DNA of 64,000 bases from CBDCWO01 sp965223405 (GTDB lineage: Bacteria > Bacteroidota > Bacteroidia > Chitinophagales > Saprospiraceae), in contig CBDCWO010000006.1 of assembly GCA_965223405.1 (NCBI GenBank), forward strand, positions 3,720,001 to 3,784,000, given 5' to 3'. The position numbers and the translations under genes are program-made. Shown in pieces: positions 9,468 through 17,134 of the stretch (its first letter is position 1; every line of letters starts with the position of its first letter). Below the pieces are notes generated by a model, which did no database searches, was not told the origin of the DNA, and saw nothing but the letters and a program-made list of their open reading frames with translations.

Positions 9468-10065
9468 GATATATTTTCTATTTAATCTCTAATATATTAC
9501 ATTTTTTTAAATACGACAAACTGAAATGCACCTGATTTAAATCATTTATCTAATTGATTTCTATCAGCGAATTATTTAGGTTGCCAGCTATACCTTTGGA
9601 TTGTTTTTACCACTATTATGTTCAGATGCTTTTAGAATCTGAAATTGCATAAATATAAAACTACCTATTCACAGTTTTTATAGTGTAATTTATTTTATTA
9701 ATTAATGGCCATTAATTATTAGTTTATTAGAATAACAATTCTAATAACAGACTCTTTATTTCTATTTTCTAATTAATTATTTAAACAAATTAATAAAAAT
9801 TAATATCATGAAAGCACTAAAATTTTTATTCGGCTTAACCTTAATTTTTGGGTTATTAATTTCATGCTCGAAGAACGAAGATCTTCTAGATGAAAACAGC
9901 GATTTGGAATTGGAAACACGCGTTGTTCCAGACGCAATTGATGTAACTATTACAGTAAGAGATATTTGTGGGAATAATGAAGCTCCAGATTGGTGGCAAG
10001 TTGAAGTTTTCTACAATAATAATGGAGTTGTACTATTGGATGAAATAACACTAAATGCAAATAAT

Positions 10066-11849
10066 ACTAGTGAGTGCACTCTGAAAACCCTTAAGATTTG
10101 GAAGTGGGTTCAAATTTGAATGTTAAGCCCTTACTAAAGACCTCATATTTTGAAATTTTAGTGGGGTGCAGCGGAATAAATTTTCAATTTAAAACTTTGC
10201 CAAAGGAATCTGTTTAAAATTGAGTCTAGAAAAGTGTTTTTAGATGTGGATTTGAAGGCAATTCTTTTACAATTCACCCATAGAGATCTTGAAGTCACAT
10301 AAATCGTATTTCTAATCAGACCCCTATATTTACTTTTGCCTGCTTTTAGTGTATGGAACACTTGCTTGATGGTCGATTCTGCATTTGCTCGTATTCCTTT
10401 ATTTATATTCTTCGGCCTAACTATTTGTAGCGCCAATGCTGCTTTGACTTTCTGTTCACTGAAATATATATATTTCGCTGATCTGTCGGATGCAGGAATT
10501 CGGTAACTACCTGTTTTAGATAATTCAGCTTCATTCCACTTGTTAGTATTGGAGTCATAGATGCGAATTGTTCCATTTTCTTGTTGTTCAAAATCATAAC
10601 GCGGCTTACCTCCCATACTTTTAGCTAGGTGCCACTCATCCGCAATGTTGTCCGCAAAACGAATTCGATTTTCAATACTATCATAACCGCCATCTGTATG
10701 TACTTGTTCAACTGCTTGTTGGCTTACCTTAACTGTATTCTTTACTGCTGGCTCCAAATAGCTACTATCACTACGGGTTGCCTTATCTACTTGAACATCC
10801 GTAATCAATCTCAAATCACCTTCAGTGGTCTCGGTAATATTGGCACTATACCCACTTACTTGTTGTCTATTTGTCCCACGACCTTTGGCTCGATACGCCG
10901 CATCTGGATCATGAACAGATTGGATGCCTTCGGCATTCATTTCATCTTTTTCTTTCGGGCGCGTTTGTTGGGCTTTATCTCCAGTTTCAACATAATGCTC
11001 CTTGTACATTTGACTTAAACTTTGATAATATTTGCTTTGGCTTTGATCAAATATATTAAGCAACTTTCTAATCAAATAGCCCAGCCTCCGAAGCCAATCT
11101 GATTTTTCTTTCGATGTCATTCCATACAAATGATTTGTCACCGGCTTGCTCATTATTTTCTTTATAAACTCCCGGTCTTGCTTCTTTACTATCTTTTTAT
11201 TCCAGCCTTCATCCAGGTGCTTGCAAAACACTTGAGTGCATTCCAGTACCTTGTGTAATTGTGAGCCCGTCCGAATATTAGATTGGATCAACTTGCTGTC
11301 CATCCGCACACTCTTCCCGCTTACATTATACTTTTTAATTTGCTCGCTTGTAATCGACTGGAATAATTTGTCAAACAAATTTATCTCTGTATCTCCATGA
11401 TGTTTAACTAGCTTTGTTTTAAAATCATAGTAGGTACTAGGGACTGGAACTTCGTCGTCTATGTTGGTAAGACCTAAAGATCTCATCACTGCCATATTAT
11501 ACCGACAGTTCTCATATAGCTGTTCATCTGTCCAATCATGTCCTTCCTTCAATATAATCATACTCACTAAAAGACGAATTGGAGCATTTGGCCGCCCTTG
11601 GTCTGTGGAATACAATGGCTGAAATATTTCCTCCTCAATTCGACTGGTCACTTCTCGATAAAAAACATTATACCATAATGTTTCATCCGAAAAATCCTTC
11701 AACTTCTTTTCCCCCATGTGCTGTGTAACTCCTTCAAATAGGCTTGGCTCTCTGGATTGTTTGCTAAGTTTAAACATATAATAAAAATACTAAATATATC
11801 CTATTTATGCGTAATCCCTAACTATACTTTTCGGAGTAAACTCACTAGT
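10066..11849 (-). mobile_element. IS1182-type insertion sequence with ACTAGT target duplication
   Basis: The element proper is about 1772 bp (10072-11843), flanked on each side by ACTAGT (10066-10071 and 11844-11849), which fits a 6-bp target-site duplication. The ends form an imperfect inverted repeat: GAGTGCACTCTGAAAA on the left and, read inward from the right, GAGTTTACTCCGAAAA. It carries one transposase gene on the minus strand. Related solo ends may exist at 32523 and 51646. Confidence 0.85.
10158..11777 (-). CDS. IS1182 family transposase
   Basis: A 539-residue DDE transposase. The N-terminal part (DQGRPNAPIRLLVSMIILK) is the DUF772-like domain of IS1182/IS5-type transposases. Candidate catalytic residues are the Asp in VRMDSKLI, the Asp in VHTDGGYDS and the Glu in NAESTIKQVFH. 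The gene is uninterrupted and the ends of the element are present, so it may still be mobile. It inserted into a lipoprotein gene in the opposite orientation. Confidence 0.9.
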   Translation of the reverse strand: MFKLSKQSREPSLFEGVTQHMGEKKLKDFSDETLWYNVFYREVTSRIEEEIFQPLYSTDQGRPNAPIRLLVSMIILKEGHDWTDEQLYENCRYNMAVMRSLGLTNIDDEVPVPSTYYDFKTKLVKHHGDTEINLFDKLFQSITSEQIKKYNVSGKSVRMDSKLIQSNIRTGSQLHKVLECTQVFCKHLDEGWNKKIVKKQDREFIKKIMSKPVTNHLYGMTSKEKSDWLRRLGYLIRKLLNIFDQSQSKYYQSLSQMYKEHYVETGDKAQQTRPKEKDEMNAEGIQSVHDPDAAYRAKGRGTNRQQVSGYSANITETTEGDLRLITDVQVDKATRSDSSYLEPAVKNTVKVSQQAVEQVHTDGGYDSIENRIRFADNIADEWHLAKSMGGKPRYDFEQQENGTIRIYDSNTNKWNEAELSKTGSYRIPASDRSAKYIYFSEQKVKAALALQIVRPKNINKGIRANAESTIKQVFHTLKAGKSKYRGLIRNTIYVTSRSLWVNCKRIAFKSTSKNTFLDSILNRFLWQSFKLKIYSAAPH

Positions 11850-12209
11850 GGAACTATAACATTAGATTATAATACTGTTAATGGAGACGATATTTCAATT
11901 TCAGGTGAAATGGCATTTTATGACCCAGATGATTATCCATTAGCTCCACCTAAATTTCTTATTGATTTGGAAACTAACAGTGATTGTATTAAGGAAGAAG
12001 TTGTATGTCCTGGATCTGGTGGAGCTCATTTAGGAAATGAGAGATATGATGTTTCTTTTACTGGATTATTTGTGGGCAATTACATCCAATGCTCAGACAA
12101 TTGGAAAACTCATCCACAATGTGACTATTATTTTTAGTTATGGCTTACTATTAAAAAATTTAAATAATATAGATAATATATAATTATATATAATATATAA
12201 TTTATTGTT

Positions 12210-12806
12210 ATGAAAACTATTAAATTTTTAATGGCAACATTAATATCAATTTCATTATTGATTTCTTGTTCCAAAGACAACGATCCTATTCCGCTTGAAG
12301 ATTCAAATGAGAGCATTGAATTAAGATCAGTAGGTGAATCTTGCTCATTCGATGTGAGAATTTATACTGTTTGTGGACCAACCCCATATGCATATGAGGT
12401 TGATGTCTTGATAAAAACTCCTTCAGATAATTGGGATATTGGTGCAACATTGCATGATTTAAGCCCAGGATGGAAAACAGTGGACGATGCAAACTGGTCA
12501 GAGAATGGTGGACCTGAAATATATTTAGGAGGCGGGGCTGTTTATATCAATGATGGCAATACAATAGTTCCAGATAACCCAAGAATTGTTGTCGAAATAA
12601 AGGATGCCGCGGGTTCATTGTATGTCTATTACGTTGATTTAACAGTCTCAAGTATAGACGATATTACATTTGACTTTGAAGGAGATAGATATGGGAACTT
12701 TACTCCTTCTTGTTATTTTACAGATGCAGACCAAGAAGAACCTTATCCCTACTATGTTTGTCCAATAATAATTGCTCATCCGAATAGTCTGAAGCAAACT
12801 CAATAA
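12210..12806 (+). CDS. Small lipoprotein, paralogue of the IS-split gene
   Basis: A 198-residue lipoprotein of no recognised family. The signal peptide MKTIKFLMATLISISLLISC ends in a lipobox cysteine, followed by SKDND, as in many Bacteroidota surface lipoproteins. The mature part is short, acidic and beta-rich, with conserved cysteines (GESCSFD, TVCGP, PSCYF, YVCPI). It is a diverged tandem copy of the upstream gene that an IS1182 element has broken, so this copy may now carry the function alone. A terminator follows at 12828. No enzymatic motif is visible. Confidence 0.75.
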   Translation: MKTIKFLMATLISISLLISCSKDNDPIPLEDSNESIELRSVGESCSFDVRIYTVCGPTPYAYEVDVLIKTPSDNWDIGATLHDLSPGWKTVDDANWSENGGPEIYLGGGAVYINDGNTIVPDNPRIVVEIKDAAGSLYVYYVDLTVSSIDDITFDFEGDRYGNFTPSCYFTDADQEEPYPYYVCPIIIAHPNSLKQTQ

Positions 12807-12827
12807 TTGATATTACAAGTAATTTTG

Positions 12828-12860
12828 AAAGGCTGTCTCAATTCCAGGCAGCCTTTTTTT
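12828..12860 (+). terminator. Rho-independent terminator
   Basis: AAGGCTG and CAGCCTT form a 7-bp stem (extendable by weaker pairs) with a short loop, followed by a run of seven T. It lies 20 bases after the stop of the lipoprotein gene and fits an intrinsic terminator for it. Confidence 0.85.
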
Positions 12861-13319
12861 CTTACCCTTACATAGAAGTGAGAGTCCAAAAGCTCAATGT
12901 TAGGTGATTTAGTAAGTAACAGTTAAGCCAATTGGTGTGTTTAATATAGTAATAATTAGAATAGAACCACACAATGACCTCAGCTACTGTAAATAATTAA
13001 ATTGATGACAGATATGATTAACAACAATTGATCAACTATTGCGCAATTATAAAAATGAACAAGGATAATTAAATGTTAGAAATCCAGAAAATGATTACCT
13101 ACTAGATACTTCATTTACTTTTGTTCAAACTGAATGAAATGAAAACAAATTAGTCATTTCTGGCATAAAGTAGTGATATCACCTTCTTATGGAGTACTAA
13201 TATTTTTTCAATTTTCACATTAATTGAATGAAATAAAAGTTTGTTTCTGCATCAATTGTTTAAAAAATTGTAACATTGGTTCTGTTTTTCTAGTTTAGTT
13301 ACTTGAAACTGACGCTAGA
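12861..13319. other. AT-rich intergenic region upstream of the defence-like operon
   Basis: About 460 bases with no long reading frame. A -7-like box TACTTTTG occurs at 13116-13123 on the plus strand, some 200 bases before the small HTH gene. No other structure recognised. Confidence 0.3.
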
Positions 13320-13496
13320 ATGGCGAAATTAGGCTCAAAGCTAGTCGAGAAATCTGCAATGAAAGCTAAAATTTCCAGAAGAACTGGTTTTAGTAAATCT
13401 CAATTGAGTCAAGTGACAACTACGGAAACAAAAACTAATCGATACGCCTATGAGATCTATTTTATTGCGCTTAATATGGATGTTGACGCTTGTTAA
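13320..13496 (+). CDS. Small helix-turn-helix protein
   Basis: A 58-codon ORF starting at ATG 13320 and ending at TAA 13494-13496. The stretch KISRRTGFSKSQLSQVTT has the pattern of a helix-turn-helix of the Cro/XRE type, and the ending YFIALNMDVDAC resembles the closing helix of short Bacteroidota XRE proteins. It lies 92 bases before the methyltransferase gene on the same strand, which is where a small repressor of a restriction or defence operon would be expected. The reading frame is short, so coding status is not certain. Confidence 0.5.
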   Translation: MAKLGSKLVEKSAMKAKISRRTGFSKSQLSQVTTTETKTNRYAYEIYFIALNMDVDAC

Positions 13497-13588
13497 ATTT
13501 GTTGAGAAGTATGCGGATATCTTCAGCTAAAAAATATTAATTAATCAAACATATGGGTCTCATAAACTTGACTTTAAAGTAATTTTGC

Positions 13589-14815
13589 ATGGTTGCAATA
13601 ACTGATAAAATAAGCACCTTATCACATTTGATTTCTCCACGTAGGGATATCAAAAGGCCTATTTATAATTGGCACTCATTTAAGCACAGTTATTCTAAAG
13701 ATCTGGTAGACGCATTTATTTCTGAATTCAAGTTGAAAAAGGGAGCGTGGGTAATGGATCCATTTTGTGGTGGAGGCACTACATTATTAGCATGTAAAGA
13801 AGCTGGTTTGAACGCTCATGGTTTTGATATTTTGCCATTCTCAGTTTTTCTAAGTAATGTCAAGACTACGGATTACGATATAAAAAAATTAAAACTAACT
13901 AAGGACAACTTTTCAAACCTAAAAAATTTGCCAATTGCTTCAAGAACTCTTCCTGATATACTAATTTTAAAGAGAGCTTTTAATCCTGAAACTGAACAAC
14001 GACTTCTTCAAATCAAAGAGTGCATTAGGAGGATAAAGGATGCAAACACACGCGATTTTTTTAATCTTGGGTTTTTGAGCATTCTAGAATCTGTAAGTAA
14101 CACATCAAAATCTGGCGGCTTTTTAAGGATTGTTGAATGTAGTGTAAAAGTTAATGAAATAAAAGGCTTGTTTCTCGACAAGATTGAATTAATGATTGCT
14201 GATGTCGAAAAATTCTATAATAAATGGAATCAGATGAATACAAATATCCGGGCTTTCTCGGGTGACGCTCGATCAATTCCAACTGAAAATCTGTACGATG
14301 CTATTATTACCTCTCCCCCTTATCCCAACCGACACGATTATACCAGAATTTATTCATTGGAGATGGTCTTTGATTTTGTAAATACAAACGATGAATTGAA
14401 GAAAATCCGTTATGAAACACTGCGGTCGCATGTTGAAGCTAGAAAGAAATATGAACCTGTAGGATATAAACTCCCACCAACTCTAAGAAATCTTATTGTA
14501 CAGGTTAAAAAAAACGGAGTAAATAATCCTCAGGTAATTGACATGTTACTGGGGTATTTCGAAGACATGTACTTGGTGCTTATAAACATGAAGAATAGAC
14601 TCCACGATAAAGGTAAAATTGCCTTAGTGGTCAGTAATGTCCGTTTTGCTGGTGTAAATATTCCTGTTGATAAACTACTATCTGAAATTGGCAATCAAGT
14701 TGGACTATATCCAAAAGGAATTTGGCTGGCACGTTACAGAGGAAATAGTTCGCAACAAATGAAATCATTTAAAAGAGTACCTTCCCGTGAAAGCATTGTC
14801 ATTTGGGAAAAATAA
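13589..14815 (+). CDS. Putative DNA methyltransferase (N6-adenine or N4-cytosine type)
   Basis: A 408-residue amino-methyltransferase. The AdoMet-binding motif I is DPFCGGGTT at residues 57-65 and the catalytic motif IV is TSPPY at 241-245, followed by NRHDYTRIYSLEM. Both are intact, so activity is likely. About 175 residues lie between the two motifs and probably include the target-recognition part. It is the first gene of a compact operon: its stop lies 7 bases before the SIR2 start, and SIR2 overlaps the DUF262 gene by 4. No restriction nuclease is present, so the methyl mark probably protects host DNA from, or informs, the SIR2/DUF262 pair. Target sequence unknown. Confidence 0.8.
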   Translation: MVAITDKISTLSHLISPRRDIKRPIYNWHSFKHSYSKDLVDAFISEFKLKKGAWVMDPFCGGGTTLLACKEAGLNAHGFDILPFSVFLSNVKTTDYDIKKLKLTKDNFSNLKNLPIASRTLPDILILKRAFNPETEQRLLQIKECIRRIKDANTRDFFNLGFLSILESVSNTSKSGGFLRIVECSVKVNEIKGLFLDKIELMIADVEKFYNKWNQMNTNIRAFSGDARSIPTENLYDAIITSPPYPNRHDYTRIYSLEMVFDFVNTNDELKKIRYETLRSHVEARKKYEPVGYKLPPTLRNLIVQVKKNGVNNPQVIDMLLGYFEDMYLVLINMKNRLHDKGKIALVVSNVRFAGVNIPVDKLLSEIGNQVGLYPKGIWLARYRGNSSQQMKSFKRVPSRESIVIWEK

Positions 14816-14822
14816 ACTTGAT

Positions 14823-15887
14823 ATGACTAGAAGGAAAATAGTTTATTTATTCGGAGCAGGAGCAACTCACGCAGTTGTTAAATCCCTAAATCCGGATTTA
14901 GGTCTGTTAACTTTTAATGTTCAAGAAGAAATTGAATCAAATAGTACATCTAGAGGGATCAATAATACTATCTGGAATGAGCTTGTAACACAAGGAAATG
15001 ATGTTGAACACTTAATTTCAGTACTAGAATCACAACATAATTATACAGCTTCTGAAAAATTACGTCAATATTACCGTGATGCAATTGTAAAACTAACACT
15101 AAAGATACCCACAAATCCTATACCAATTAATCTGTATTCCATTTTAATCGACTTTCATCAAATTCCCAAACTGGACGAGGAATTATTAAGTCTAATAACT
15201 CTCAACTATGAGGATATATTAGAAAGGAGTATTAAAACTCACTTTGGATATGATGTTGATTATGTTGTAAAAACTGCCAACAGACAAGCTCAAAGAAATC
15301 CAATAAAAGTTTATAAACTACATGGCTCTTTTAGCTGGTTTAATAGCCGACCCATAAAAATTAGAAAAATGACAGCGATTAAATCCAAGGATACGTTATG
15401 GATACCTCCAGGAGTTGAAAAAAGAAAGGATAACTATCCTTTCAATTTATTATGGGGCAAAGTAATTGAAGACCTATTGAATTGTGACACACTAAGAGTT
15501 ATAGGATGTTCTTTAAGTAGGAATGATTGGGGACTGATCCCAGTTTTATATACAGTTCAAAGATTTAATCAAAGTGGTAAGAAAATTGATATCGAGATTA
15601 TTGACTATCCTGAAACTGCAGACACAATAAAACACACATATAAATATCTACGGACAAAAGGTTTAACAGATTTACCGGATGTTATTTCTTTCTATAGAAG
15701 ACAATTTTCCGATTCTTCTCCAGAGATATCAGTTATGAGAGAGATTGAGGCAAAATTCGCTGATAAGGATAAAATAAATCCTTTCCAGGAATGGTTAGAT
15801 GCTAAAGCCGATTATCTAATCAGTAAAAAGATAGATATAAATACTAAAAAGGATTTTCTTCGTAACTTTTATTACAAAGTAACATGA
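14823..15887 (+). CDS. SIR2-domain protein, probable NAD+-consuming effector
   Basis: A 354-residue protein with a SIR2-like fold over most of its length. The NAD-binding start is LFGAGAT at residues 9-15. The TLNYE motif at 126-130 holds the catalytic-type Asn, KLHGS at 166-170 the catalytic His, and GCSLSRND at 228-235 closes the Rossmann part. All active-site motifs are kept. SIR2 proteins in bacterial defence systems usually deplete NAD+ and stop growth on infection; that role is inferred here from context. The ATG at 14823 is preferred over the ATG at 14787, which lies inside the methyltransferase gene and would add 12 residues before the first strand. Confidence 0.85.
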   Translation: MTRRKIVYLFGAGATHAVVKSLNPDLGLLTFNVQEEIESNSTSRGINNTIWNELVTQGNDVEHLISVLESQHNYTASEKLRQYYRDAIVKLTLKIPTNPIPINLYSILIDFHQIPKLDEELLSLITLNYEDILERSIKTHFGYDVDYVVKTANRQAQRNPIKVYKLHGSFSWFNSRPIKIRKMTAIKSKDTLWIPPGVEKRKDNYPFNLLWGKVIEDLLNCDTLRVIGCSLSRNDWGLIPVLYTVQRFNQSGKKIDIEIIDYPETADTIKHTYKYLRTKGLTDLPDVISFYRRQFSDSSPEISVMREIEAKFADKDKINPFQEWLDAKADYLISKKIDINTKKDFLRNFYYKVT

Positions 15888-17008
15888 AAAAGAATAATCA
15901 ACAATTGACTATAAGGTCTTTACTAGAAATGATCGATGATATAGAATTTCCAGAATATCAAAGGGAGCCTACGGTATGGAATTTAGATAGAAAAAGAAAA
16001 TTAATTGATTCCATTCTAAGAAATTTTGATATGGCAAGCATATACTTATATAAACGTGAAGATGGCAATTATGATTGTATTGATGGTCGTCAGAGAATTA
16101 ATGCTATTATTTCATTTTTAGGATTGAATGAAGGGAAAGATGAAGATCCAAAAGATCGTTATCACAATAAATTCAGATTTTCTAGCTCAGATGAACTTTT
16201 AGGGCTTGAAACTCTTGCGGAATTCCATGACAAAACCTGGGAAGATTTAAATGAAGAACAGAGAGAAACAATTCTTGACTATAAGTTTAATATTATTGAA
16301 ATATCTGACATTGACACAGACGAAGAACTTAATCTAATGTTCCTACGACTTCAATTAGGAGCGCATCTCAATGGGGGTGAAAAATTAAAGGCCATGGTTG
16401 GAAATATGAGAGATTTTATATTTAAAAAGTATAATAGTTTATCCGCTTTAGGTAATCATGAATACTTTGAATATCTTAAAATCCCACAAAGAAGATTCTC
16501 GAAAGAGTTAACTGCGGCACAAATTGCTATAAACTTTTTTTCTATTAATAAAAATGAAGAATACAAAAGAGCCCGGTTTGTTGACTTACAAGAATTTTTC
16601 AAAAATTATCAAAAATTTGATAGCCAAGATTCAAATATAGCTGAATTATTGGTTAAACGTTTAGACGAAGCTCACACAAACATCATACAACATGGCGGCT
16701 TAGATTTGAAAAATAGGGCAATTGGCGTTAGTACATTTTTTTTTATAAATAAATTATTGGCAACAGATCAAATCAATGAAATTAAACATTTTATTGAATT
16801 CCTAAGGCTTTTTATAACTCGGCTTAAAGAACAGGTAGAAAAAGGAATTGATATTGAAGCAAGATATAGAGATCTATTAAAATTCCAAACATATATCTCA
16901 CAAGCTGCTGTTGAAAAGTATGCTGTTGAAAATAGGCAAAAATTGTTAGAAGATTATTTCAAATTTTATTTAGATAAGGGCAAAATCAAAGGTGATAAAT
17001 TTAATTAA
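15884..17008 (+). CDS. DUF262 (ParB/GmrSD-N-like) protein
   Basis: A 374-residue DUF262 protein. The family core is clear: YQREPTVWN at residues 25-33, LIDSILRNF near 40-48, and IDGRQR at 66-71 (usual form DGQQR). In GmrSD, SspE and BrxU proteins this domain binds or hydrolyses nucleotides and gates a C-terminal DUF1524 HNH nuclease. No HNH motif is visible here, and the C-terminal part is helical. In this operon it may therefore act as a sensor or switch for the SIR2 protein. Its ATG overlaps the SIR2 stop (ATGA), so the two are probably made together. Confidence 0.8.
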   Translation: MKKNNQQLTIRSLLEMIDDIEFPEYQREPTVWNLDRKRKLIDSILRNFDMASIYLYKREDGNYDCIDGRQRINAIISFLGLNEGKDEDPKDRYHNKFRFSSSDELLGLETLAEFHDKTWEDLNEEQRETILDYKFNIIEISDIDTDEELNLMFLRLQLGAHLNGGEKLKAMVGNMRDFIFKKYNSLSALGNHEYFEYLKIPQRRFSKELTAAQIAINFFSINKNEEYKRARFVDLQEFFKNYQKFDSQDSNIAELLVKRLDEAHTNIIQHGGLDLKNRAIGVSTFFFINKLLATDQINEIKHFIEFLRLFITRLKEQVEKGIDIEARYRDLLKFQTYISQAAVEKYAVENRQKLLEDYFKFYLDKGKIKGDKFN

Positions 17009-17084
17009 TTAATCAAACATTCTCAAGTTTTTTCCAAAAACCTTTAACCATAACCATAGCAAAGAGAGCACATTGCAAACAACG

Positions 17085-17117
17085 TCCTCCATTCTATCAA
17101 TTTGTTTTTCCGTAATT
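17085..17117. repeat. Right copy of an island-flanking direct repeat
   Basis: TCCTC, a short variable part, then TCAATTTGTTTTTCC-G-TAATT, matching 8133-8163 at 20 of 21 core positions. It lies 76 bases beyond the DUF262 stop and just before the 3' end of the next, host-like gene. See the finding on island boundaries. Confidence 0.35.
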
Positions 17118-17134
17118 ATATATATGTGCATTCC

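Larger units (their letters stand above)
8256..9533 (-). mobile_element. ISKra4-type insertion sequence, copy 2
   Basis: A second 1278-bp copy in the same orientation, 154 bp to the right of the first, with the same inverted repeats (AGGTGCATTTCA at each end). Unlike copy 1 its flanks do not match: CTTTCATA on the left, GATTTAAA on the right. One flank has therefore been altered after insertion, for example by an adjacent deletion or by recombination with another copy. Confidence 0.9.
9808..12137 (+). pseudogene. Lipoprotein gene split by an IS1182-type element
   Basis: The 5' part (from ATG 9808) encodes a signal peptide with a lipobox ending LISC, then SKNED and a beta-rich region as far as codon 86. 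The 3' part resumes at 11844 and ends at the TAG at 12135-12137. If the insertion and one ACTAGT copy are removed, the two parts join in frame (...NANN-TS-GTITLDYN...) to give a 183-residue lipoprotein. It is a paralogue of the intact neighbour at 12210-12806: both have the LISCSK lipobox, an acidic stretch, an E-x-R motif and a Cys-Gly near residue 55. Function unknown; an outer-membrane or periplasmic anchored protein is likely. The 103-codon truncated ORF left at the 5' end (to 10119) ends in IS-derived sequence. Confidence 0.85.

Noticed and set aside
6824..9533. Composite transposon formed by the two ISKra4-type copies
   Set aside because: Only 154 bp without a gene lie between them, and copy 2 lacks a matching duplication, so there is no sign that the pair moved as a unit.
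11757..11843. Separate start for the 126-codon ORF at 11757
   Set aside because: The first 29 codons lie inside the IS end; the true gene continues from the 5' part at 9808, as the in-frame join at ACTAGT shows.
13580..13587. TAATTTTG directly before the methyltransferase ATG as a -7 promoter box
   Set aside because: Transcription would begin at or after the ATG, and no -33 element lies at the right distance. Probably chance in AT-rich DNA, unless the mRNA is leaderless or a later start is used.
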